Assembly: GCA_046330135.1 (NCBI GenBank)
Contig: JAXLTI010000003.1
Location: forward strand, 558,001-622,000
Direction: 5' to 3'
Source of the DNA: CAYYFX01 sp046330135
GTDB taxonomy: Bacteria > ARS69
DNA: 64,000 nt
Position numbers and translations under genes: made by a program. Below, piece by piece: positions 9,230 to 17,494 of this stretch. The notes under the pieces were generated by a model, which did not search any database, was not told the origin of the DNA, and was given only the letters and a program-made list of their open reading frames with translations. Position 1 is the stretch's first letter. Each line of letters opens with the position of its first letter.

Positions 9230-11272
9230 ATGCGTCGTCGGTTCTGCTCGATCGCGCTCTCGTGCGCCGTTGGCGTGGGCCCGGTCCATGCCCAGGACCG
9301 TGCCCCCGCGGTGCTGGATACTCTGCACGTGACGGCCACCTGGGCGCCCCTCGCGCCGGACAAGCTGCCGGAAACCGTCACGGTGGTCGAGGGCGAATCC
9401 CTGCGGCAGCGCGGCGCCACCGACCTTCGGTCCGCCCTCGCCCTCGTCTCGGGCGTCGAGGCCGTGCCGGGAGGCGACGCGGGTCCCGCGAGCTCGGTCC
9501 CCGCGCTCTGGGGCCTGCGCGAGTTCGACGCCTTCCTTCTCGTCGTGGACGGCATTCCGTGGGGCGGCGCGTTCATTCCGAACCTCCCCACGCTGGACTT
9601 GAACGACGTCGACCGCATCGAGGTGCTGCGGGGACCGGCACCCATCACGTACGGGTCGACTTCGTTCGTGGGCGTGATCCACGTCTTCCACCGGAAGCCG
9701 GGGGCGGGTCGAGCCGCGGAGGTGTCGGGAGGCAGCTTCGGCACCGTCCGAGGCTCCGCCGGGCTCGACGTCGGCAAGCGCGGCCGTCTCTCGTTGGACG
9801 GCGGCCACGAGGGCTTCAAGGACGACGACGCGGGCGTGGACCGCGGTCACGCACGCTACCGGCTGGACCTTCCGCAGGGTCTCCACGTGGACGCGGACGT
9901 CGCCGTCCTCGAGCAGGGACCCACGAGCCCGCATCTTCGCGCCGGCGCCACGCTGGATCCCACGATCCCCATGGATGCGAACCACAATCCCAAGGACGCG
10001 AAGCTGGACACTACGCGCCTTTCGATCTCGGCCACGCAATCCATGAAGCTGCTGAACTGGGTGGCCGCGTACAGCCACGTGGACGACGACATCATCCGCG
10101 GGTTCCTGGCGGACGGCTCGGACGACGGGGCCACGCCGAACGCGAACGGGTACAAGCAGAAGCGTCACATGAACGAGGTGTACGGCAGCGCGCACCATCG
10201 CTTCGTGCAGTCCACGAAGTTGGGCGTCACCGCCGGGTTCGACGTGCTGTTCGGCCAGGGCAAGGAGAACAGCAACAACTTCCGGTACTACGCGCCTCTG
10301 AACGGGCGGCGCGTTCATGGCAGCGCCGACGGCGTCCCCGTGGAGGACACGGAGTTCGAATCGGAGCGGACCTTCCTGGGGCTCTTCGCCGAGGCGGACT
10401 GGCACCCGGCGCCGGGATGGACGGTGCTCGGCGGCGCGCGCCTGAACGGCTTCGACGAGACGCGGGACGGCGAGCACGAGGAGAACGGCGTGGACGTGCC
10501 CGAGACCGTGAAGGACGACAAGACCCGCCTCGGCGGCCGGTTGGGCGTGACGTGGCAGGCGTGGCGCTCGGAGACGGACGAGCTGGCGCTGTTCGTCGAC
10601 GCCCGGGACACGTTCAAGCCGCCCGCGCTCGACTTCGGCCCCGAGGCCGAGGTGGATCCCCTGAAGCCGGAGACGGCACGGAACGTGGAGGTCGGGCTGC
10701 GCACGGATCTCGCGCAGCACCGGTTCCGCTTCGACGCGTCCGCGTTCCGGATGGATTTCGAGAACCTCGTCATCGCCACGATCGTGAACGGCAACCCGGC
10801 GCTGGCGAACGCCGGCACCGAGCGCTTCGACGGCGTGGAGCTGGACGCGGAGTACCAGTTCCACCCCCAGTGGCGCGGCATCGCGACGTACGCGTGGCAC
10901 GACGCCACCTTCCGGGACTACGAGACGGAGTTCGACGGCGTGCCCACGCAGTTGGCCGGCAAGCAGCTGGAGATGTCGCCGCACCACTTGGCATCCGGCG
11001 GCCTCGCCTACGGCGGGCCGGTCTTACACGCCGACGCCTGCGTCAACTACATCGGCGAGCGGTTCCTGAACAAGCGCAACACCGCCCCGGCGGAGGCGTA
11101 CACCACGATCGACGCGTCGATCGGCGCCCGCTTCGGCGCGTGGGACGTGCGCGTGACGGGTCAGAACCTCGGCGATCGCCGCGATCCGGTGGCCGAGAGC
11201 GAGCTGGGCGACGCCCAGTACTACCGCCTGCCGGCGCGCACCGTGGAGGTGGCCACCTCGGTTCGTCTGTAG
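9230..11272 (+). CDS. TonB-dependent outer-membrane receptor
   Basis: 680 aa. A signal peptide ends at VHAQ and is followed by a TonB-box-like stretch (LDTLHVTATW). The plug domain (about 40-150) has VTVVEGESLRQRGATDLRSAL, a DG(I)P turn and DRIEVLRGPAPITYGS. A 22-strand-type barrel follows, with TonB-receptor C-terminal features (VRVTGQNLGDRRD, YYRLPARTVEVATSVRL) ending in Leu after alternating hydrophobics. Length fits siderophore, vitamin or metal receptors. No ExbBD/TonB gene is nearby. It is divergent from the OmpR-type pair, which may sense its substrate. Substrate cannot be told from sequence. Confidence 0.92.
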   Translation: MRRRFCSIALSCAVGVGPVHAQDRAPAVLDTLHVTATWAPLAPDKLPETVTVVEGESLRQRGATDLRSALALVSGVEAVPGGDAGPASSVPALWGLREFDAFLLVVDGIPWGGAFIPNLPTLDLNDVDRIEVLRGPAPITYGSTSFVGVIHVFHRKPGAGRAAEVSGGSFGTVRGSAGLDVGKRGRLSLDGGHEGFKDDDAGVDRGHARYRLDLPQGLHVDADVAVLEQGPTSPHLRAGATLDPTIPMDANHNPKDAKLDTTRLSISATQSMKLLNWVAAYSHVDDDIIRGFLADGSDDGATPNANGYKQKRHMNEVYGSAHHRFVQSTKLGVTAGFDVLFGQGKENSNNFRYYAPLNGRRVHGSADGVPVEDTEFESERTFLGLFAEADWHPAPGWTVLGGARLNGFDETRDGEHEENGVDVPETVKDDKTRLGGRLGVTWQAWRSETDELALFVDARDTFKPPALDFGPEAEVDPLKPETARNVEVGLRTDLAQHRFRFDASAFRMDFENLVIATIVNGNPALANAGTERFDGVELDAEYQFHPQWRGIATYAWHDATFRDYETEFDGVPTQLAGKQLEMSPHHLASGGLAYGGPVLHADACVNYIGERFLNKRNTAPAEAYTTIDASIGARFGAWDVRVTGQNLGDRRDPVAESELGDAQYYRLPARTVEVATSVRL

Positions 11273-11385
11273 CGCTGCGACGGTCGGTCGGGCCCGCGCG
11301 GGGGCAGCGGCGTGTCACCCGTCCGCCTCCCACCCGACCGACCTCGCACGTCCCGCTTGGGCTGCTGCCCCCGCTCGCTGCGCGG

Positions 11386-11391
11386 TATAGT
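11386..11391 (+). promoter_or_regulatory. Putative -10 element TATAGT immediately before an ATG (possible leaderless start)
   Basis: A TATAGT hexamer lies 8 nt before the ATG of the phosphatase gene, and there is no Shine-Dalgarno in the gap. Transcription would start at or next to the A of the ATG. No convincing -35 hexamer is visible 16-18 nt upstream. Confidence 0.4.
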
Positions 11392-11399
11392 CTCCGGCC

Positions 11400-12542
11400 A
11401 TGGCACGCCACGCCGCACCGGCCCGAGCGAAGGTCCAGCGCCCCTCCCTCGCGTATCGCTTCCGGTGCTTCTGGCGCAACCTCTCGGACGGCCTCACGCT
11501 CCAGCAGATCTGGTCGGACTTCCGGCGCGAGACGCGGGCGAGCTACCGGCTGTACGCAGCCGAGATGGAAGGTCGCTTCGAGAGGGTCCCGGCGCGGAAG
11601 CGCTGGATCAGCCTCGGGCGCGCCCTGTTCTGGGCGATGCTCGGCAAGCTGTCTCCCCCGCGGCGCATCTGCCTCTTCGTGGCCGTGGTGCTGGCCGCGT
11701 GGGGCGTGGGGGTCGAGCGGATGGCGGCGGTCGCGGCCGGCGCGCTCGTGGTCCTCGCGGTGCTCGGGCTCGAGCTGGCAGACCGCGTCGCGATGAAGCG
11801 TGATCTGGAGATCGCGCGCGACATCCAGTCCCGTCTCGTGCCGCGGACGCCGCCGACCGTGCCGGGTGTGGACATCGCTTTCGCCACGCGACCCGCGAAC
11901 ACGGTGGCCGGTGACTACTACGACGCGTTCCTCACCCCGATGCCGGAGGGCCGCCCCGGCGAGCGCCTCCTGGTCGTGGTCGCCGACGTCGCGGGAAAGA
12001 GCGTGCCCGCGGCGCTGCTCATGGCCACCTTCCAGTCCTGCCTGCACACGCTGCTCCAGGAGGCGCTCCCTTTGTCGCGGCTGATCGAGCGGCTCAACCG
12101 CTACTGTTGCGACCACAGCCTGGAGGGCCTGCGCTTCACCACCGCCTTCTTCGGGGAGCTGGACTGCGCCACGGGCGCACTCGCCTACGTGAACGCCGGG
12201 CACAACCCGCCCGCGCTCCGCCGCGTCGACGGGACGATCGAGCTGCTGCCCACCGGTGGGGTGCCGCTCGGGATCCAGCCGGAGACGGTCCACGCCGCGG
12301 GGAGCCTCACGCTGCAGCGCGGCGATCGGCTGGTCGTCTACACCGATGGCGTGGTGGAGGCCCGGAACGCGGCGCACGAGGAGTACGGCGAGAGCCGGCT
12401 CGAGTCGCTGCTGCGCGAGTCTCAGCCGGCCGCCGCCGCGGGAACGCTCGATCGCTTGTTCGCCTCGATCGACGACTTCGTGGGCGACGCCGTGCGCCTC
12501 GACGACGTCACGTGCCTCGTGCTCGCCTATGCGGGCGGCTGA
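11400..12542 (+). CDS. SpoIIE/RsbU-type PP2C phosphatase, membrane-anchored
   Basis: 380 aa. A basic cytoplasmic N-terminus is followed by two adjacent membrane helices (about 82-125: RRICLFVAVVLAAWGVG and AAVAAGALVVLAVLGLEL). The PP2C/SpoIIE domain (about 135-378) then shows the family landmarks: IARDIQSRLVPR, VAGDYYDAF, VVADVAGKSVPAALLMA, NAGHNPP, YTDGVVEARN and DDVTCLVL, with the metal-binding Asp residues present. RsbU-like enzymes dephosphorylate anti-anti-sigma factors or related serine phosphoproteins. No sigma-factor partner is in the window. It is preceded by a TATAGT box so close that the mRNA may be leaderless. Confidence 0.9.
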   Translation: MARHAAPARAKVQRPSLAYRFRCFWRNLSDGLTLQQIWSDFRRETRASYRLYAAEMEGRFERVPARKRWISLGRALFWAMLGKLSPPRRICLFVAVVLAAWGVGVERMAAVAAGALVVLAVLGLELADRVAMKRDLEIARDIQSRLVPRTPPTVPGVDIAFATRPANTVAGDYYDAFLTPMPEGRPGERLLVVVADVAGKSVPAALLMATFQSCLHTLLQEALPLSRLIERLNRYCCDHSLEGLRFTTAFFGELDCATGALAYVNAGHNPPALRRVDGTIELLPTGGVPLGIQPETVHAAGSLTLQRGDRLVVYTDGVVEARNAAHEEYGESRLESLLRESQPAAAAGTLDRLFASIDDFVGDAVRLDDVTCLVLAYAGG

Positions 12543-12581
12543 GCGCCGTCCGCGCCTGCGAGGCCCCGCCCCGCGTGAGGA

Positions 12582-15305
12582 TCAGCCCACGACTCCGGCC
12601 GCCGTCAGCCCCGCGAGCACGACGCCCATGATGCTCTCCCCCGCGATGCAACCCGAGGCGATCGCGATCGTGTAGGTGTCGTTCCACTTCGGCGCCCGCT
12701 TCTCGAGGATGAAGAACACCAGGGCGCCCAGGAACATCGAGAAGCTCGTGTAGGCCGGGATGGTGAGCGCGATGCCGAGCGCCGCCGGCGACGGCGTGTA
12801 CGGCTTGATCTTCGGGAAGACCTTGTCGAGGATCACGATGGCCACGCCGATCACGAACGCGATGCCCATGGCGAGCAGCGCGCCCCGGGGCAGCGTGCTG
12901 AACCCTTGCGAAAGCACCTTCGCCACGCCCATCCACACGAGAGCGGAAGGCGCGGGGAACTTCTCCCCGCCCAGCGTGGTGGCATCCGGCACGAGGATGA
13001 AGTAGGCCGGCACCGCGAGCAGCGAGCCCGCGAGGACGCCGAACAGCTGCCCGATGAACTGTTTGCGCGGGTTCGCCCCCACCATGTGGCCGACCTTCAA
13101 GTTGCCGACCGTGTCGCTGCAGCTCGCCGAGGCGCCCGCCGTCACGCCCGCCGTCATGAGGTTCGCCATGATGTTCCCCGGCGCGATCGCGCCGAAGGTC
13201 AGCTGCGTGACCTTGCCGAGCGCTCCGATCGGGTTGATGCCGATCTCCGCTCCCGCGCGCGCGGCCACTGCGGCGAGGAAGAACGTGAGCAGCACGGCGA
13301 TGAGGCCCATGTACCAGTGGATCTTGAACATGAACATGAGGAGCCCTGCCGCCAGGAGGCCGAACACGGCGACGCCCGGCAGGAACCACGCCATCGGGAT
13401 CTCGATGTCCTCGAGGAGCCCCTTCTTCGCGTTGGCGTTCCCGCCGCTCAGGCCGCTGAAGATGCTCCCGAAGGTCTTCCCGAGGGTGCGCCACTGGAAG
13501 GCCAGCGCGAGCAAGCCGCCCACCACGAGGACCGTGGCTCCGGGCCAGAGCGACCAGGCGCTGATGTTGCGGAAGCCGCCCAGGGTCGGCGTTTGGCTCG
13601 CCTCGGGCTTGAGGCCCAGGGCCTTCACGAGCTCGGCCGGTTGCTCCTTCGCGATCGACAGCTTGCTCTCCCAGTAGATCGATTTCGACGCCTCGAGCGC
13701 CAGCACGTGTCCCTTGTACGGCGTCGCCTTGCCGCCCGGCTGTTCCTTGCTCAGCGTCGCCTCCACGTCCGAGGCCTTGACGACGCCATAGAGGGGATTC
13801 GGCTCCCCGTTCGAAAGGCGCTCCGCTCCGAGCGCGCTCACGAGCTCCGGCAGGCTCTGGTATTCGGCGGCCTGCGGCCACGTGTAGCTCAGGGTCTTCA
13901 CGGCGGAGCCCGTGGCGATCATCGGCCCCTTGTCCGCCTCCTCCAGGAGCAAGGTGAGGGACTGCCCCGCCGGCACGGAGAGCGGGAAGACCGGCTCGCT
14001 CACCGCCCGGACGATCGGCGCCGCGTGCTTGATGATCTTCGCCTCCATGAGATTCGGCGCCAGCACACCGTAGTTCAGGACCAAACCGAACAACATGCTC
14101 ATGCCGACCTTCATGCCGAAGAGCGCGCCGATGCTGATGAAGATGAGGCTCGGCTCGAGGCTGAGCGTCAGCTTCGACATCGTGGTGCCGACGATGGAGA
14201 ACGGCAGGTTGAACTGACCCGGAATCCACCCGAGGCCGTCGCGCAGCCCGGCGACCACGACTCCCGCGGCGCCCGCGAGTCCCAGCGAGCGCGCCTTCTT
14301 CGAGGCCATCGATCCGCCGAGCTTCTTCGTGCGCAGGAACACCGAGCCCAGCAGCGCCACGAAGAAGCCGAGGAAGACGAGGACGCCGCCCCAGCCGACC
14401 GCGGCTCCCGCTTCTTGGGGCTGGACCATCGCCGACGCGACCCAGATGCCGGAGCGGGACCGGAAGTACTCGAACAGGGCCCACGCCATCCCGAAGGCGG
14501 AGACCAGCGCCACGATGGGTCGCGCCGCGTCCAACCGTCCGCGGGATCGGTGGACGAAGATGGCGCCGAGCGCCACGACGGCCGCCGCGAAGAGCGCCCA
14601 GGAGATCCCGCCGAGCTGCATGCCCGACAGCGAAACTACGGCTCCGTTCTTCTCGAAAGTGACCCACGGAAGAAAGAAGCAGACCAGCGCCACGGCCGCG
14701 GCGATCGGGCTGATCCAGAGCGCGAAGCCCTGGGCCGGCTCCTTCGCCTCCTCGTCCGCAGCACCTGTGGCCTTGGCGTAGACGGCCTTCAACGTCTCGC
14801 CGGTCGGGATGTTGGCGGGGAAACGCAGGCTGTCGATCGAGATCATCTGCCGCTTGAGGGGGATGGCCATGAAGAGGCCGAGATAGAGGATGAACCCGAT
14901 CAGGAGGGTCAGCTGCCACCAGACGAAGGTGTATCCGGTGAGCATGGTCAGGGCGGGGACGGCGGAGACGAGTCCCGCCGACGAGATCCAGCTGGCCGCC
15001 ACGGCCACCGTCATCGTGATGGTGTTCTCCATCATCCCGAAGGGACGGCGGACGATCTTGGCGCCGGCGAGCCCCTTGAACACCGCGTAGATCACGATGA
15101 CGGCGGCGATGTCCACGCCCAGTCCCCAACCGGACTTGAGGCCGATGTACAGGTTGGACAGGGACATGAGCCCGCCGAACAGCATGCCCGCGACGACGGC
15201 TCGCACGGTGAGCTGAGGCTCGGTGTCGCCCTTGTAGACGGTGTCGAGCCACTCGCGATCGCGCTGTTCGACGCTCTGCTCTTGGTTCGTCTCTTCTTGG
15301 GTCAT
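12582..15305 (-). CDS. OPT-family oligopeptide/metal-chelate transporter
   Basis: 907 aa with about 14-16 hydrophobic helices. OPT-family segments include VVAGMLFGGLMSLSNLYIGLKSGWG near the N-terminus, FGMMENTITMTVAVAASW, RFPANIPTGETLKA, NPIGALGKVTQLTFGAI and NLMTAGVTAGASASCSDTVGNLK, VGANPRKQFIGQLFG. A soluble insert of about 150 residues (roughly 400-560) interrupts the membrane core. The ATG has AGGA 8 nt upstream. OPT proteins import peptides or metal-ligand complexes across the inner membrane by proton symport. It is monocistronic; substrate unknown. Confidence 0.93.
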   Translation of the reverse strand: MTQEETNQEQSVEQRDREWLDTVYKGDTEPQLTVRAVVAGMLFGGLMSLSNLYIGLKSGWGLGVDIAAVIVIYAVFKGLAGAKIVRRPFGMMENTITMTVAVAASWISSAGLVSAVPALTMLTGYTFVWWQLTLLIGFILYLGLFMAIPLKRQMISIDSLRFPANIPTGETLKAVYAKATGAADEEAKEPAQGFALWISPIAAAVALVCFFLPWVTFEKNGAVVSLSGMQLGGISWALFAAAVVALGAIFVHRSRGRLDAARPIVALVSAFGMAWALFEYFRSRSGIWVASAMVQPQEAGAAVGWGGVLVFLGFFVALLGSVFLRTKKLGGSMASKKARSLGLAGAAGVVVAGLRDGLGWIPGQFNLPFSIVGTTMSKLTLSLEPSLIFISIGALFGMKVGMSMLFGLVLNYGVLAPNLMEAKIIKHAAPIVRAVSEPVFPLSVPAGQSLTLLLEEADKGPMIATGSAVKTLSYTWPQAAEYQSLPELVSALGAERLSNGEPNPLYGVVKASDVEATLSKEQPGGKATPYKGHVLALEASKSIYWESKLSIAKEQPAELVKALGLKPEASQTPTLGGFRNISAWSLWPGATVLVVGGLLALAFQWRTLGKTFGSIFSGLSGGNANAKKGLLEDIEIPMAWFLPGVAVFGLLAAGLLMFMFKIHWYMGLIAVLLTFFLAAVAARAGAEIGINPIGALGKVTQLTFGAIAPGNIMANLMTAGVTAGASASCSDTVGNLKVGHMVGANPRKQFIGQLFGVLAGSLLAVPAYFILVPDATTLGGEKFPAPSALVWMGVAKVLSQGFSTLPRGALLAMGIAFVIGVAIVILDKVFPKIKPYTPSPAALGIALTIPAYTSFSMFLGALVFFILEKRAPKWNDTYTIAIASGCIAGESIMGVVLAGLTAAGVVG

Positions 15306-15684
15306 GGCCGTTCCTCGCCCCAGTCAGCCTGAAGAATCCAAGCTCGGTGACGACCCGGTGCTCGGCGGTGGTTCGAGCCTCGCAGGTCGTTCGGAACTCG
15401 CCCAGCGGATGCCGACAGTGCGCGAGGCTAAAACCTGATCGCAGGCTCCGTCAAGGACGCGGGACGGCGGACGGTTCGCCGACGTGCGCGCTCGGGATCG
15501 ACCGCGACGCGATGCGACACGGTCTGTTCGAAGGAACCGTCCCGGCCGTATCGAGAGACGGTGGGAGCCTCGGCACGTCGCGCGGAGCCGGTGAGTCCGC
15601 CCATGCCCCTCAGCGTAGTCGTGGATCCGCCGGCGAGGGCCGGCAGGTCTCGAGCCTGCCCGAACGGACGAGGAGGTCCGGCAA
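15306..15684. other. Non-coding divergent region between OPT and hcp genes
   Basis: No supported gene. It must hold promoters for both flanking divergent genes. A perfect 6-bp stem-loop (GGCAGG/CCTGCC, 15642-15660) sits just upstream of the hcp Shine-Dalgarno (GAGGAGG) and could affect its translation. Confidence 0.5.
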
Positions 15685-16176
15685 ATGCCGCTGTTCATGC
15701 ACATCGAGGGTGTGGAAGGTCCCTACGAGGTGGAAGGCCTCGGCTCGGACCTGTTCTCCATCGACACGTTCTCGCACGCCCTGTTCCAGCCGCAGTCCGA
15801 GGGGGGCGGCCACTCGCGCGCGATCAGCACGGCCCAAGTGGGCGAGTTCTCGATCTCGAAGAAGATGGACAGCTCCACCGCCCTGCTGATGCAAGCTCTC
15901 TGCAAGAACACCGCGTTCGACGAGCTGAAGATCTTCGATTGCGTCACCGAGGCGGACGCCGACCAGCCCACTCCGGTCTCGACGTACACGATGACCGCCG
16001 CATCGATCGTCTCGCTCACGTACAACGGGTCCAGCGCAAGCGAGGCCCACCAGGTGCTCGGCATCAAGTTCGACACGATCCACTGGCAGATCAGCTCCGT
16101 CGACCGCCTGACCGGCAAGGTCGAAGATCCGAAGGAGTACCTCTGGGAGGCCAAGGCCGCTGGAGTGCGCTCGTAA
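15685..16176 (+). CDS. hcp: Hcp-family type VI secretion tube protein (orphan)
   Basis: 163 aa, the usual Hcp length. It begins MPLFMHIEGVEG, contains the GEFSISKKMDSSTALLMQAL core and the VSTYTMTAASIVSLTYNGSS strand region, and ends in the typical KVEDPKEYLWEAKA. Hcp forms hexameric rings that stack into the type VI inner tube and can also be secreted. A strong GAGGAGG ribosome site lies upstream and a perfect hairpin terminator downstream, so it appears monocistronic. No sheath, VgrG, baseplate or TssM/ClpV gene is in this window. It may serve a T6SS encoded elsewhere, or be an effector/carrier Hcp. Confidence 0.9.
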   Translation: MPLFMHIEGVEGPYEVEGLGSDLFSIDTFSHALFQPQSEGGGHSRAISTAQVGEFSISKKMDSSTALLMQALCKNTAFDELKIFDCVTEADADQPTPVSTYTMTAASIVSLTYNGSSASEAHQVLGIKFDTIHWQISSVDRLTGKVEDPKEYLWEAKAAGVRS

Positions 16177-16187
16177 TCCGCACGCGG

Positions 16188-16210
16188 GCCCGTTCCGTCG
16201 TGGAACGGGC
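16188..16210 (+). terminator. Hairpin terminator after hcp
   Basis: Perfect 9-bp stem GCCCGTTCC/GGAACGGGC with a 5-nt loop, 11 nt after the hcp stop. There is no long T tract, as is common in GC-rich genomes. Confidence 0.65.
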
Positions 16211-16523
16211 TCGCTCCGCGAGGCGCCATTCGAGGGGGCCAGGATCGAGCCTGCCATCTTCGCCTCCGGCTCAGGGCGCACTCCACGCGAAGCTCCACGG
16301 ACCGAACGCCGCCCCTGGCTCCCGGCCGCACCGGCGCGCAGCCGCCCTTCCCCTGGCACGGCCCCCTCGTGCAGCGAAGGCGCGCGCGTTGGGCCCGACA
16401 CCGGCGATGCTGGCACTTCTCGGCAGTCTCCGTTAGCGTCCTCACGGCCGTGCGCCGACTCGGCTCGCGGTGGGCGTGGACGCCCCGGCCGTCATCGACA
16501 TCCGCGGAGGTCTTGCTGCTCCG
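16211..16523. other. Non-coding region between hcp terminator and modA
   Basis: No supported gene; the open frames here have the wrong codon bias and no ribosome sites. A GCGGAGG sequence 13 nt before the modA ATG is its probable Shine-Dalgarno, with long spacing. Confidence 0.4.
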
Positions 16524-17294
16524 ATGAGCGCTCCCTGCCTCGCTCCGATCCTGATCGCGGCTCTGCTCTGCGCGGCGCCGGGCACGAGCGCGCACGCCGC
16601 ACCGCTTCGAGTCTCTGCGGCGTCGTCCCTCACGGAGGCTTTCGGCGAGATCGCTGCCGTCTTCGAACGCGCCCACTCCGGCGAGAAGGTCGAGCTCAAC
16701 TTCGCCGGAAGCCAGGTCCTGCGCGCGCAGATCGAGCAGGGAGCGCCGGTGGACGTCTTCGCTTCGGCGGATCTCGCCCAGATGGAGCCTCTCGTGACCG
16801 CGAAGCTCGTGCAGCCCGCGCGCGTCTTCGCGCACAACCGCCTCGTCGCCGCGGCGTCGTCGAAGAGCGGAGCGGTGCGCTCCCTGGCCGATCTCGCGAA
16901 GCCCGGCATACGCGTCGTCGTCGCAGACCCCACGGTGCCGGCCGGACGCTACACGACGCAGCTCCTCGGCAAGATGGCGGCCTCCGGGTTGTTCGGCGCC
17001 GACTTCCCGGCGGCGTTCGAGGCGAACGTCGTCAGCCAGGAGACGAACGTGCGCGTCGTGCTCGCGAAGGTCTCGCTGGGCGAGGCCGATGCGGGGATCG
17101 TGTATCGGACCGACGTGGGCAGCGCGAAGCAGGTGACCGTCCTCGAGATCCCCGAACCGATGAACGTCGTCGCCACGTATCCCATCGCGGTCGTGCTCGG
17201 CTCGGCCAGCGATGACCTGGCCACGGCATTCGTCGAGCTCGTCCTGAGCGAGCAAGGCCAGGCAGTTCTGCGGAAGGCCGGGTTCGAGGAATGA
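16524..17294 (+). CDS. modA: ModA-like molybdate/tungstate-binding periplasmic protein (orphan)
   Basis: 256 aa. A signal peptide (LAPILIAALLCAAPGTSAHA) is followed by LRVSAASSLTEAFGEIAAVFE, the hallmark start of mature ModA. Typical later segments are NFAGSQVLRAQIEQGAPVDVFASAD, VVADPTVPAGRYTTQLL, ETNVRVVLAKVSLGEADAGIVYRTD and the C-terminal lobe. The Ser-Ser and Ser residues that bind the oxyanion are present. The ATG is preferred over an in-frame GTG at 16470 because the signal peptide then begins properly. No modB permease or modC ATPase follows; the sequence after the stop shows no ModB similarity in any frame. Confidence 0.9.
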   Translation: MSAPCLAPILIAALLCAAPGTSAHAAPLRVSAASSLTEAFGEIAAVFERAHSGEKVELNFAGSQVLRAQIEQGAPVDVFASADLAQMEPLVTAKLVQPARVFAHNRLVAAASSKSGAVRSLADLAKPGIRVVVADPTVPAGRYTTQLLGKMAASGLFGADFPAAFEANVVSQETNVRVVLAKVSLGEADAGIVYRTDVGSAKQVTVLEIPEPMNVVATYPIAVVLGSASDDLATAFVELVLSEQGQAVLRKAGFEE

Positions 17295-17494
17295 GCGTCT
17301 TCCGTGCTCGGCACGTCGCCGAGCTTCCCGTGGGCGCCGGCGGCGCTCGCCCGGACGAGCAGCCCGATCCCGCCGCTCCGCACCTCGGAGTCCGAGCACC
17401 GGCACGCCGCGTTGCGCTTCTCCCCCTCCGGGCTTAGGGTGCATGGAGGAAGGGACGCCGCTCACGGGCGCAAGTCCTTCCGAGGAGGCTTCCC

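Noticed and set aside
17291..17437. A short frame overlapping the modA stop, as a modB remnant
   Set aside because: No frame shows hydrophobic helices or ModB motifs; it looks like chance.
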